Below are positions 10,203 through 21,809 of a stretch of DNA of 64,000 nucleotides, in pieces. Position numbers and translations under genes: made by a program. The stretch spans positions 24,651,179-24,715,178 of the forward strand of contig CM055893.1 of assembly GCA_029582165.1 (NCBI GenBank), given 5' to 3'. Within the stretch, counting starts at the first letter, position 1. Each line of letters starts with the position of its first letter. The stretch comes from Portulaca oleracea (Eukaryota > Streptophyta > Magnoliopsida > Caryophyllales > Portulacaceae). The notes under the pieces were generated by a model, which worked only from the letters and a program-made list of their open reading frames with translations, ran no database searches and had not been told where the DNA came from.

Positions 10203-10971
10203 TGATGTATATTTGGTCCCAAATACACATCATGGGAACCAAATACTAGCTTATATGGAAGAAGAGCTTCAATCACTCTCATCACTCTCACTAATGGATG
10301 GCTTCATCAAGTACAATATGATACTTTGCTCTATATCTCAAGATCCATGAAGCTATTGGGAAAGTCATCTTGGAGCCGAATATAGATCATTCAAAGAGCT
10401 TTCTAATGGTTTTTGAATCTTGAAGATTGGAGAAAAATTGAGCAAGATATCAATGTTTCTTTCTAGCTACGTACTTTTTGAGTCTTTTATGATGTCATAT
10501 TTGTAATAGATGATGTAAGCTAGAATCCATTGTATTCTTGATATATGGCACGCCTAAGGGGTCCTATACTACTATAAATAGACCATTTGGGAGGCCTTTG
10601 TAATCATTCATTCAATCATTCACTAAGTAATACAAACTAAAATTCTAAAGGCTATATGCTTTTGAGTTCTCTCTAGCTTTGCTAGAAACGATTTCTATCT
10701 CAAGGGAATCGTCCAAATCTCTTCTTCTATTCCTTGCTTGGCTAGCTTGGTTGGTGATAGGATGAGTTGAAGATCTTCTTGAAGTGGTGCGTCTATATCT
10801 TCAAGAGTTTCTCAAGCCATATCAAATCTATCATTCGTTCATCTCATTGGTTCGTTGGTACATTCCATTGAATCTTTTTGATTTCTATCTTCTTTCATTC
10901 ATTCGTTTGATCCTTAAGAACTTAGAGAAGGAAGATTCTTATCTTTGTTCATAAAGATCTTGATTTCGTGT
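10203..10971 (+). repeat. Ty3/Gypsy 5' LTR, first part
   Basis: Collinear with 24267-25068. A TATAAATA promoter motif lies near 10572. The last 34 bp of this LTR are displaced to 19690-19723 by the nested element. The 5-bp CGTGT at 10967-10971 is repeated at 19685-19689. Confidence 0.93.
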
Positions 10972-12272
10972 TGTAGACGCTGACTTTTGTATCAGTATTT
11001 TTAGTACTAGTTTTAGAAAATAAGCTAACCGATTAATTTAGTAGCATGCAAGCCCATTTCGTTCCTAAACCCGAAAGAGAAAGGCAAAAGCCCAATACCA
11101 GTGCAAACCCGTCTGGGTTCAGTGGGCCGGAGCTCAGCTCCAACCCATAGAACCCGTCTGGGTTCCAGGGCACAAGGCCCGTCGGTGCCTTCAGGAACCC
11201 GTCTGGGTTTCTTGGGCCTGAGCCTGGCTCAGCTCAGCAGGAACCCGTCTGGGTTGCTGGCCGAGCGAGTGACGGCTATCCCGAACCCTAAAAACGCACC
11301 GCCCTACTCCCCCATTCTACTATAAATTAAACCCTTCTTTCCCTTCCAAAGACACACGAGAATATACTAGGAGTATTGACACTAGTGTATTTTCTCTCTT
11401 CTCCCTCCTTTGCATGCTACTTCATTAAAGGTTAGCGTAGTTCTTGTATTAATGTGATAATGTAATTTTACTTTCTTTTTTATCTTTTCTTTTGTTTCTT
11501 TGCATGACATTAATGATAAACTCGTGAAATTTATTCAATTCCTCCCTCTTTTTCAACCTTTCGCTTTAATTTAATTCTAGTAGAGTCTATTCGTTGAATA
11601 GGCGGATTTGATGATTTTAATTGTCAAATTCGTAACCTTACCCCCGAATCCGTCTTTGGGTTCGTAGGCCGGAGTCCATTTCTTTAACGGTTTGTTGTTT
11701 TTATCCTAAAATTCAACTGGCGACTCTATTTTCGTTTTGGTTTTCTTTTTCTTTTGGTTTTATGACCTATTTTACGTTTTCGCCAAAGGTAAGCCGATTT
11801 GATTCAGAACCTGCACGGTTTCCCGTCTTGTATTTACTCGAGCCGAGGCAGAACCCAGCAGTTCCCAGCCCCTTTTCTTCTCTTTTGCTTCTTCAGGAAC
11901 CCGTCTGGGTTCTGTTTTCTTTCTTTTTTTTTTCCGTTTTGTCTTCATGGAACTCAGACGGGTTCCTCGCCGTCTTCCTTTGCTTTTTTTGTTTTCCTTC
12001 TTTTTGTAGGGTTTCGCAGATAGGAAACCCGTCTTGGTTCTCCAGAACTTGGACGGGTTCCTATGTGTCTTTCACCCCTTTTCTTGTCTCGTTTTTCTTT
12101 TCTTTTTTGTAAAGGCGAATCTCGAGCGCTAAATCGTTTTTAATCTGTTAACTCAATCACATTCTTAAAAGTTCAACCTTATTTAAGGTTAAGCAATCCT
12201 AGTCGGCTCCCAATCATACTTTTAAGTAGCGCCGCGAAAAGGTCCATCGGTCGATTTTTTTCGGTGTCTACA
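10972..12272 (+). repeat. Tat-like element 5' LTR
   Basis: 1301 bp. Promoter-like TATAAATTAA at 11321. It contains multiple copies of the near-palindrome AACCCGTCTGGGTT (near 11106, 11152, 11197, 11241, 11897) and inverse or diverged forms near 11955-12060. The 3' LTR is 50 bp longer mainly through an insertion near 18589-18625. Confidence 0.93.
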
Positions 12273-12275
12273 GAT

Positions 12276-12294
12276 TGGCGACTCCACTGGGGAC
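12276..12294 (+). other. Primer binding site of Tat-like element
   Basis: TGGCGACTCCACTGGGGAC lies 3 nt after the 5' LTR. It starts with the TGG complementary to a tRNA CCA end. Tat/Ogre-type elements use very similar sites, reported as tRNA-Arg type. Confidence 0.75.
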
Positions 12295-13500
12295 TTAAAC
12301 TTAAAAAGAGAGTAAAACTTGAAAGAATTGAATTTTAGTGTTTTTGTAAAAAAGGAGGAATTAATTTATTTCACATTTTTATCATTATTTTAGGCATACT
12401 GCATACCAGGCTACTCTTGGGCCTTCATGGCTGGGGAGCACAAAAGCGTTGGTTTAGGTTTTAAAACTAGGAATCAACCCCGAGAGCGGGAGGTCACTAC
12501 TTGTGGGAGGCACTTACATCGCCAAGCATTTGATCTCTCCTCTCCCCGTGTTACACTCTAAAGGTTTCCTTGAAACCCAAAGAGCAACACCCCACACATT
12601 CTTCCTTGAACTCCATACAAGGAAAATGCACCGGGGCGAGAACATGTGGTACCCTATTCATCTCCCTAAACCTAGAAAAACCCTGAATGTAAAGCCATGG
12701 TTAGGCTCATCCCACATCTGTATGTCATGTGATTTAATCCTGTAAAAGTCGAGTTCCAGTGTTCAACCCATTCATGAGTCGGGAGTCGTTCTAGTCCGCG
12801 TAGGAACATGCGAGGTGCATTTTGGCTTATCAGAAACCCAGACGGGTTTCTGGCCTGTCAGAGCCGACCCATTCGTGTCAATTGTTCGTCAGTGTGGGTC
12901 CAGCGCGTCAGAAACCCAGACGGGTTCTTGGCCATCAAGACTGGCCCATCTGCTGGTAATTGACGGAACGGGGCCCAGTTAGAGGAAGAGGAACCTAGAC
13001 GGGTCTCCTAACCCAGTCTGGCCTTCTCTCTTCTCTTCGGGCCTGACCGCTTCACCCCACGGACAGCCCAATGCCTTGCTGATGATCCTATTCGGCCCTT
13101 TATGATATTCCCTGAGTCTAATCCCCATTGCGTCCGTTACTTGAATCTGAGCCCAAAACCGAAAGCGATCGTGACTCGATCTAAGTAAGGACCCAATAGA
13201 CGATTAATGTTGTCAGTCCGCATACTAGGTCCAGGTAGAGTTAGGACATGCACTCCCATAAAAGTGGGTGAGTCACCCTTGTGTCAGCATATAGGCGTTG
13301 TGTCCATGTCCTATGTTCATATAGGTCCGCTAAGTCATGCATGCATCGGGTGGGTGGCGTAAAAGTTCTTTCGAGCACTAATCAGTTTCCATGCAGGCAA
13401 GATAACAGACCATCTCCGGGCCCGCATCCGTGACCCACAAACCGGCAGGCTTATTCGCAATCCCAATTACAGACTGTCGACTCAATCCAGTGAATCCACC
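12295..13500. other. Untranslated leader of Tat-like element
   Basis: No coding region is supported. It holds inverse copies of the recurrent motif (AACCCAGACGGGTT near 12836 and 12912, a diverged one near 12990). Confidence 0.5.
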
Positions 13501-14480
13501 ATGTCAGGATCTCCCAACAACAACCTTTTTGGGGAGAGTTCTGGTGACAAGCTACCTGATGGACTATATGAGAGGATACAGGAAGCAATTGCTTCTGCGT
13601 GCGGATCGAGGACAGAACCAATGAGAAACTGGAAAAGAAGTTCAATGAAAATCAACAAACCATGAATGGCGTGCTGGAAGCCATTAAACAGATCAACAAA
13701 AAGCTCGGCATCGGACTTGAGGAAGAAGAGAACTATTATGACACCGAGTCTGAGGCCGAGGCAGATGATGGGGTTGGAGAATGTCACCCCAAGTCCAAAA
13801 ATGGAGGCCCAAAACCTAAGTCATTTGGTGAGGTCAGGTCCAAATCTATACTGAATAACTCCAGAACTTCGGAGGACCCTTACGTCAAGAAACTTGAGGA
13901 GAAAGTTGATATGCTCACCAGAAGGATGATGAAAACTGATCCGACCTTCACCGACCCCTGTATGGATTTTGCCATCCCCAAACATTGTGTATCGAGAATA
14001 AGGGACAAGGTTGAGGTGCCAAACATGAAATTCGCACCCTCAAAATCCATCGCATCACTTGGAGGAATTCCCGAGGTGGCTCCTCCATAAGGTAGATGAA
14101 GGTCTCTACACCACGCCTTCCCTTCCACTCTAGAAGGTAAGGCCAAGGTATGGTACCAAAATCTACCCCAAAGTTAAGACCAACGCAGATGAGTTATTCG
14201 AGCCTTCATAAGCCATTTCACGCTGCGGCAAAGAAAAGGAGGTCACCGTGGATGATTTAACTTCCCAAACAAAAGGAGGATGAATTGTTCCTCTCTTATT
14301 ACGGCGATGGCACTCCATGTTATCTCAAATCGACGAGTCCGTCCCCTTTAGAATGCAACTAAGCACTTTCGCATAAGGAATCCATCCCGCATCACTCGGC
14401 ATTTTGGTTTCCAATCCATCAAAGACTTTGAGACTTTAAAGGACTTGTGTGTTCAAATTGAAGTCGCTAACAATGAACCC
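13501..14480 (+). pseudogene. Decayed gag-like region of Tat-like element
   Basis: A start at 13501 gives MSGSPNNNLFGESS before a frameshift. The frame 13599-14090 (163 residues) has a coiled-coil-like start (NEKLEKKFNENQQTMNGVLE), an acidic stretch (LEEEENYYDTESEAEADD), a second helical stretch (YVKKLEEKVDMLTRRMM), then VEVPNMKFAP. Beyond 14090, matching pieces occur in shifting frames with stops to about 14480. Position after the PBS and the coiled-coil/acidic character fit a gag remnant. There is no zinc knuckle. Confidence 0.55.
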
Positions 14481-17359
14481 TTAAAAGAACAATCGACTGG
14501 TTAGGCCAAGCAACTAGAATGCCTCTCTCTAGACACTTGGCTTTAACCCAGATGAGGGTAATGGGGAATAGGGATGAAGAACGAGCGACGACCGTTCGAG
14601 AGTGTTGAGAAACCCAGATGGGTTTCGCGCGGTTAGAATGCGAAGATCACATGCGTGAGGCGCCGCAAGGATGCTAGCGAAACCGCACGGGTTCCACCGA
14701 CCTAACACCACCGCCAGACGGGTTTTGGGCTCAACATCGCACTGTTACCAAACCAGAATCCGCACGGGTTCGTGGGCCATCAGACTCCTTCCTCGGCCCA
14801 TCTGCAGAGGCCAAACCTCCTTTCGGGCTCTCAACTCGGGCAGTTTTCCATTGGGCCCGATTATGGTCGCGATGCGGGTCCACGAGCTAATTATGCGTCT
14901 TCGCTAGCCCTGAAACTGTAGTTCGAATTTACTTAATCATCTTTTTTTGTTTGGGGAAGTGGGAATGATCCCACCATGTAGGTCGCATATTGCATTGCAT
15001 GAGCATCATATCAGTTTTAGTCATAAGGTTAAAAAAAATTTAAAAAAATAAAAAAAAAGAGTCCATGACCTTTTTCTAAAAATTGACCTTCTTCCCGGCT
15101 TAACTTGCTTCACTTAGGAAATCTAGATGAGATCTCAAAAGTTTTCAAAAACCTTTTTCTTCAAGCCTGCTGATTTTGAGACAAGTTATAGAAGACGTAT
15201 CTGGCTGCTTTGACTATCTTAGAAGGTATAAATGTGCGTGCCGCAAATCTTTGGGCTAAGCTTAGTTGATTGAGCCCGTCCCGTGAGTCCACATTGCCTA
15301 AAACTTGAATTGATTACTTTCATCAATTCCATGATCCCTTGAGCGACTCACCCATTAGTTGCATCTCTAGAACTTGTTTTGCATCTTGCTTGAGACTACA
15401 TGTTTGCATAGCACGCTGTGACAAAGTGATTAAGGCATTCAATTTTCTTAAGCTACATAGCCAAATAGCCTTCCCTGCATTGTATTTACCATTCTTTTTG
15501 CCCCGCCTAGCCTTTGTTCACCCTTTTTTTTTCATGATTGAACCCTGACAATACAAGCCTTAGCCTATGATATCCAGTACCCCTTGAGCCTTGCTTGGTT
15601 GGAAGAGAGTCTGTCATTTTTTGAAGGAATAATTGGTTTGGTGTGAGCAAAATATGAAGTCTGGGAGAATCTGAAAGTCCCATATCTTGAGCGAATTTGG
15701 TTATGCTGTTCAAAGTCGAGGTTGTAATAGAAATTTCTTCTCCCTGATCACCCAAAAAAAAAATCAAAAAAAAATTCAAAAAAATAAAAGGGCGGTTAGG
15801 GAGATTCAACTTAAAGTCCAGAAAACCTTGACTCGGTTGTATTCGTTTGAGATGTTTTAGGATGGAAGGTGAAACGTTTTGCATACATTAAGTGATAAGG
15901 AGAGTTTAGAGGATTTCATTGAAAATCAATCCAAGCATGGCTTTTAACTCCTCATTCCCAAATTTTACCGCTCACTAGCCTAAGCCCCGTTACAACCCGA
16001 AAAAGTCCTTTTGATTGTCACTTGTGCATTGCATACCAGTAGTGGAAAGCGAGGTTCTTACCAAGCTTATGGTAGTTTGCTTCTATTGGTTTGAGCATGA
16101 GAGAAACTCACATACATATTCAAAATTGAGTGTTTGAGTGTTCATTCCTTCCTGTGTGAGGTTCGCTCTTTCTGGCTAGCTTACGTCCATAACCAACCGC
16201 GCATATTTGCATTGTTCTTCGAACTGTTGGTGGACTTATGCGTCTGAGTTACTTGTTCTCTCCCTTAAGATTCGAAAACTTCTTCCTATCTCTTTCGAAT
16301 CGAAGTTTTGATCTTGTCCAGATTAATCTTTGTGCTTGCTAGTTCGACTTTGTGTTGATCGAAAATCCTTTATCCCGATTGTTTTCAGTATATAGAAAGT
16401 CATAATCGCATTGCATAACACCATCATTACATGAGCATTGCATCAATACTGCATTAGTACATAAGTATAGAAAAATGCATTTAGTACATCATTGCATAGC
16501 ATTGTCCTAAGTACATAGCAAAGAGTCGTGTATAGCATAGCATAAGAATCCGCAGACGCATCGTTCTCGCCGTCATCACGCCTGCACCTGCGTCGCCACC
16601 GCCACTAGCGTTATCACTCTATGGACCCGCTTCCACGGATCCGGTAAGTGTCCCACGGTAGTAAGAGGAGTCTACCATCTCAGACGCTACCGAGCCGGAT
16701 AGGTGCAAGACTTCTAGCACCGCTTGCATTTTCGAGTGACGCCTTAGAAAAATTCAATCGAGTTTCCATTAAGCCGGGCCGTTTGAATCCAAAAAGGAAG
16801 CAAATCACTACAAAGAACTATCAATTGACTCCCGGTTTAGCAAGAGTTAAATCAAATCGCCACTAAATCGGGGCTATGCAACCAAGCAAGGGACAAATCG
16901 GTACGAATACCGCCTAGGTCCACAAAGTCCACCATGGAAAAATTCAAGGGCAAGTCACTACGACAACTATCAATTGACTCCCGGTTAGCAAGAATCGCCA
17001 CTAAATCGAAGCGGGGCTATGCAGCCCAAGCAAAGGGATCGAATCAGCCTAAAAGCCAGGACGAAAGACAGGTGTGGGCCTTCTTCTATCCCATCTGGGC
17101 CGGGCCTTTTCACCTCACCCGACTCACGAAAAAACAGGAGAAGAACCCAACACTTGACCAAACCCAGACGGGTTTGCTGGGTCGAAAATAAGCAATCGAG
17201 GCTGTTTTCGAGCCCAATACAAGCTTATGCTCATGCAGCCATGCTCAACTCGAGCCCGTTTTCGAGACACAAACCGACAGGTAAATTCTCTAACTCATTT
17301 TGAATTTCAAATAAACTGATGCCTTCTCTCTTTATTTCTTGCAAAACAACGCACGAAAT
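14481..17359. other. Non-coding interior of Tat-like element
   Basis: No pol domain in any frame. Further copies of the ACGGGTT-type motif occur near 14608, 14682, 14714, 14754 and 17162. Short A-runs occur at 15030-15060 and 15757-15790. It would hold pol in an autonomous relative. Confidence 0.5.
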
Positions 17360-17690
17360 ACAGCGGCCGTCATCGGGCCCTAACAATACATGACATCAGC
17401 CGTCGCCGGGCTAATACGCGACACTTCACATCAGCCGTCGCCGGGCTAATACGCGACACTTCATCAACAGCGGCCGTCATCGGGCCCTAACAATACATGA
17501 CATCAGCCGTCGCCGGGCTAATACGCGACACTTCATCAACAGCGGCCGTCATCGGGCCTTAACAATACATGACATCAGCCGTCGCCGGGCTAATACGCGA
17601 CACTTCATCAACAGCGGCCGTCATCGGGCCTTAACAATACATGACATCAGCCGTCGCCGGGCTATTACGCGACACTTCATCAACAACGGC
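17360..17690 (+). repeat. 72/36-bp tandem repeat array
   Basis: CGGCCGTCATCGGGCC recurs at 17363, 17471, 17543 and 17615, a 72-bp period with one 108-bp step, so a 36-bp half-unit exists. The alternate half reads CAGCCGTCGCCGGGCTAATA. Confidence 0.9.
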
Positions 17691-18240
17691 CATCATCGGG
17701 CCTTCACAATGCGATGACGGCCATCGTCGGGCCTTCACAATGCGACGAGGGCCATTGTCGGGCCTTCACAATGCGACAAGGGCCATCATCGGGCCTTCAC
17801 AATGCGATGAACATCACATCTACATCGGCGCAGGACCCGGCTTCCAAGCGTCAACAGCGGCCATCGTCGGGCCTTCACAATGCGACGAGGGCCATCATTG
17901 GGCCTTCACAATGCGATGAATGTCATATCTACAACGGCGCAAGACCCAGCTTCCAAGCCGCCAACGCCATCGTCGAGCCTTCACAATGCGACGAGGGCCA
18001 TTGTCGGGCCTTCACAATGCGACAAGGGCCATCATCGGGCCTTCACAATGCGATGAACATCACATCTACATCGGCGCAGGACCCAGCTTCCAAGCGTCAA
18101 CAGCGGCCATCGTCGGGCCTTCACAATGCGACGAGGGCCATTGTCGAGCCTTCACAATGCGACAAGGGCCATCATTGGGCCTTCACAATGCGATGAACAT
18201 CATATCGACATCGACGCAGGACCCAGCTTCCAAGCGTCAA
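17689..18240 (+). repeat. 31-bp tandem repeat array with higher-order unit
   Basis: GGCCATCATCGGGCCTTCAC followed by AATGCGATGAC repeats about every 31 bp, in blocks of two to four separated by a spacer containing GGCGCAGGACCCGGCTTCC. Because 31 is not a multiple of 3, the same repeat reads through different frames, producing long but spurious overlapping ORFs. Confidence 0.9.
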
Positions 18241-18318
18241 CCAGCTTCAGAACAGGCTTCTGATTCATATCCAAGATCATCAAAACTACTTTGATCATCG
18301 TTTTACTCAAACTCGATC

Positions 18319-18333
18319 AAAGTGGGGGCTATC
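18319..18333 (+). other. Polypurine tract of Tat-like element
   Basis: AAAGTGGGGGCTATC directly precedes the 3' LTR at 18334. Confidence 0.7.
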
Positions 18334-19684
18334 TGTAGTCGCTGAATTTTGTATCAGTATTTTTAGTACTAGTTTTAGAAAATAAGCTAACCGATTAATT
18401 TAGTAGCATGCAAGCCCATTTCGTTCCTAAACCCGAAAGAGAAAGGCAAAAGCCCAATACCAGTGCAAACCCGTCTGGGTTCAGTGGGCCGGAGCTCAGC
18501 TCCAACCCATAGAACCCGTCTGGGTTCCTGGGCACAAGGCCCGTCGGTGCCTTCAGGAACCCGTCTGGGTTTCTTGGGCCTGAGCCTGGCTCACCAAAGA
18601 ACCTCCGGTTCTTTGGCCAAAGCCTGGCTCAGCTCGGCAGGAACCCGTCTAGGTTCCTGGGCTGAGAGTGACGCGGCGGCTATGCCGAACCCTAAAAACG
18701 CACCGCCCTACTCCCCCATTCCACTATAAATTAAACCCTTCTTTCCCTTCCAAAGACACACGAGAATATACTAGGAGTATTGACACTAGTGTATTTTCTC
18801 TCTTCTCCCTCCTTTGCATGCTACTTCATTAAAGGTTAGCGTAGTTCTTGTATTAATGTGATAATGTAATTTTACTTTCTTTTTTATCTTTTCTTTTGTT
18901 TCTTTGCATGACATTAATGATAAACTCGTGAAATTTATTCAATTCCTCCCTCTTTTTCAACCTTTCGCTTTAATTTAATTCTAGTAGAGTCTATTCGTTG
19001 AATAGGCGGATTTGATGATTTTAATTGTCAAATTCGTAACCTTACCCCCGAATCCGTCTTTGGGTTCGTAGGCCGGAGTCCATTTCTTTAACGGTTTGTT
19101 GTTTTTATCCTAAAATTCAACTGGCGACTCTATTTTCGTACTTTGGTTTTCTTTTTCTTTTTGGTTTTTATGACCTATTTTACGTTTTGCGCCAAAGGTA
19201 AGCCGATTTGATTTCGTAACCAGACGGGTTTCCGTGCCTTGTATTTACTCCGAGCGCAGGCAGAACCAGCGGGTTCCCAGCCCCTTTTCTTCTCTTTTGC
19301 TTCTTCAGGAACCCGTCTGGGTTCTGTTTTCTTTCTTTTTTTTTTCCGTTTTGTCTTCATGGAACTCAGACGGGTTCCTCGCCGTCTTCCTTTGCTTTTT
19401 TTGTTTTCCTTCTTTTTGTAGGGTTTCGCAGATAGGAAACCCGTCTTGGTTCTCCAGAACTTGGACGGGTTCCTATGTGTCTTTCACCCCTTTTCTTGTC
19501 TCGTTTTTCTTTTCTTTTTTGTAAAGGCGAATCTCGAGCGCTAAATCGTTTTTAATCTGTTAACTCAATCACATTCTTAAAAGTTCAACCTTATTTAAGG
19601 TTAAGCAATCCTAGTCGGCTCCCAATCATACTTTTAAGTAGCGCCGCGAAAAGGTCCATCGGTCGATTTTTTTCGGTGTCTACA
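18334..19684 (+). repeat. Tat-like element 3' LTR
   Basis: 1351 bp, closely matching 10972-12272 apart from an insertion near 18589-18625 and single-base changes. TATAAATTAA near 18724. Confidence 0.93.
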
Positions 19685-19689
19685 CGTGT

Positions 19690-19723
19690 GTAGTGTGATC
19701 TCTTTTGATCCCATTATACATCA
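19690..19723 (+). repeat. Ty3/Gypsy 5' LTR, terminal 34 bp
   Basis: Matches the last bases of the 3' LTR (to 25068), ends CATTATACATCA, and was separated from 10203-10971 by the Tat-like insertion. Confidence 0.93.
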
Positions 19724-19727
19724 AAAG

Positions 19728-19740
19728 TGGTATTAGAGCC
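19728..19740 (+). other. Primer binding site of Ty3/Gypsy element
   Basis: TGGTATTAGAGCC differs by one base from TGGTATCAGAGCC, the site complementary to plant initiator tRNA-Met. Confidence 0.85.
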
Positions 19741-19955
19741 TAAGAGATTGATTCTTGTGGTTCTTGTTCTTTTTCGATCTTTCCCCTACGCCTTCATCAC
19801 ACAAACGGCCCCATTACACGTCCCACAGAAAACTCCACAAAGAGCCCCATAAACCCAAACACAATCTAGCCTAAACACATACCATCTCTCGTCCCTACAC
19901 CCTAGCCCAAACCGTGAGTTTCTTTTTGGTCTTTTGGTATCAAGATTGATTCTAA

Positions 19956-20930
19956 ATGGCTAGTGGAAGTTCTGCTACGAATTCTCCCACGAATTCCCAA
20001 GAGAATGTAGAAAAAAATGAAGCAAAAGATCACTTATCTCACCGACCAATTGAAGAAGTATATGCATCTTCAACATAGAGAGATGCGTGATGATTCTTAC
20101 GTTGGAAATTCCCAAGGTGACGAAGAGGACATACAAAGTGAAAGGAGTGGACGTCCAAGAAGGGAGGAAAGGTTCGATTTCAAGGTGGAAATACCGGAGT
20201 TTGATGGTAATCTTGATCCCGAAAACTTTTTAGATTGGATGCAAACTATTGAAAGAGTTTTTGATCTTAAAGAAGTACATGATGAAAAGAAGGTGAAGTA
20301 TGTGGCCCTAAAGTTGTGCAAGCATGCGTCCATTTGGTGGCCAAATCTACAAAAAAAGAGGAAAGCTAAGGGCAAGGACAAAATTCGAACATGGAGTAAG
20401 ATGAAAAGCAAGTTGCAAGGAAAGTTTCTACCCCCAAGTTATCTCCAAGATAACTATTACAAGTTGCAAAGATTGGTTCAAGGAAGTAGAACCGTCGAGG
20501 AGTATACAAAAGATTTTGAGCATCTACTTTGGCGTTGTGATCTCCAAGAGAATGAACCTCAAACTTTGGTACGTTACTTGTTTGGTCTTAATGATTGGAT
20601 TCGTAATATTGTTGAATTACATTCCTATCAATCTTTGGATGAATTGAGTTCTTTGGCTTGAAAGTTGAAAGGCAAAGAAAAGAAAGGGGAAAAGAGTCCA
20701 CGTCCAAATACCAAACAAACTACAAACAAACCCAACCTACACGTCCATACACTCCACAACAAAGATCCCCTTATCTACAAAACAACCATACAACAAAGCT
20801 CCGCAAAATCAGCCTCCATCCATCCCTAAACCCCACGTTCAACAATCTAAACCATTAGCCCCAAAAAGATGTTTTCGTTGCCATGGATTAGGTCACTATG
20901 CTTTGAAGTGTCCTAATAAAAGAGTTGTAT
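19956..20930 (+). pseudogene. Ty3/Gypsy gag with zinc knuckle, broken
   Basis: Structural capsid/nucleocapsid protein. A start at 19956 (MASGSSATNS) shifts frame in an A-run near 20010. The frame from 20017 then runs to a TGA at 20659 and carries the retrotransposon gag domain (FDGNLDPENFLDWMQTIERV, WWPNLQKKRKAKG, then KFLPPSYLQDNYYKL). After the TGA and another shift, the nucleocapsid zinc knuckle CFRCHGLGHYALKC (20870-20911) fits CX2CX4HX4C. At least three lesions make it non-functional. Confidence 0.88.
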
Positions 20931-21809
20931 CTTTGGTTGAATATCAAAGTGCTTTATATGTTGAGCTGGAGTATAATGAAAGTGAGAATGAAGAAGAGGT
21001 TAATGACACTATTGGCGCAAATGAAGAGGAAAGTGTAGAAGAAGCGGATGAAGGAGAAATGTTGGTAGTAAGAAGAGCTCTAAGTGTTGCTTGTGTACCA
21101 AACGAGCAAGAACAAAGGGAGAACATATTCCATTCAAGGTGTACCATTCAAGGCAAAGTTTGTTCCCTAATCATTGATGGAGGAAGTTGCACTAATGTCG
21201 ATTCAACAACCATGGTGAATAAGCTGCAATTGGAGGTTAGTCCACACCCATCCCCTTACACAATTCAATGGCTAAGTCATGTGAAGGGTATTCGTGTGGA
21301 TCATCGAGTTCTTGTAAGTCTTTCAAAACTATAAAGATTGTATTTGGTGTGATGTAATTCCAATGGATGCTTGTCATATATTGCTTGGAAGACCTTGGTT
21401 ATTTGATAGGCATGTTATTCATGATGGGAGAACAAACACCTACACGTTTACTCTCAACAGAAAGAAGATCACATTGGCTCCTCTCTCACCATCATCTATC
21501 ATATGTCCCCAACAATAACAACAAGAGAAGGAGACAAACATTGTGACTTTTATGAAAGCCGAGCACCATGAGTTCCAAGAGCACAAAAGTCTTATTCTAG
21601 CTAACTTGGAAGAGGAGAAAGCGTCCCCAACAAACGATCATTCACGCCTCCAACCTCTTTTGAAACGTTTCAAACATTTGTTCCCAAAAGAGATGCCAAA
21701 GGGATTGCCTCCAAGAAGAGAAATTGAGCACAAGATTGATCTAGTTCCGGGTTCAATGCTCCCCAACAAACCGGCTAGATGCACAAGAAGTTCAAAGGCA
21801 AGTAGATGA
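20930..21809 (+). pseudogene. Ty3/Gypsy aspartic protease and linker, broken
   Basis: The frame 20903-21334 contains an acidic linker and the retropepsin region with IIDGGSCTNV near 21171-21200, where DGG replaces the usual DSG/DTG active site. A frameshift near 21330 moves the following LLGRPWLFDRHV-type protease end to another frame, ending at a TAA near 21518. The linker to RT resumes at 21543-21809. Confidence 0.8.

Larger units (their letters stand above)
10972..19684 (+). mobile_element. Non-autonomous Tat-like LTR element (LARD-type)
   Basis: 8.7 kb. LTRs begin TGTAGACGC or TGTAGTCGC and end GGTGTCTACA, with a perfect CGTGT target duplication (10967-10971, 19685-19689). The PBS and polypurine tract are clear, but the 6-kb interior has only a decayed gag-like region and tandem repeats, with no protease, RT or integrase. 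The TGGCGACTCC PBS resembles that of Tat/Ogre-lineage Gypsy elements, so it was presumably moved by an autonomous relative. It is the youngest layer of the nest. Confidence 0.9.

Noticed and set aside
11762..12112. 116-codon ORF in the Tat-like 5' LTR and its copy at 19234
   Set aside because: Lies wholly in LTR sequence, is pyrimidine-rich and frame-variable between the two LTRs, with no domain.
13430..13787. Minus-strand ORFs of 64-101 codons
   Set aside because: Antisense to the decayed gag-like region of the Tat-like element.
17360..17690. 36-bp spaced repeats resembling a CRISPR array
   Set aside because: No unique spacers, the 'spacers' are also repeated, and the locus is inside a plant retrotransposon.
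17641..18294. Overlapping ORFs of 92-160 codons rich in GPSQCDEGHHWAFTMR-like repeats
   Set aside because: They come from a 31-bp tandem repeat read in all frames. No start context and no independent support for a protein.
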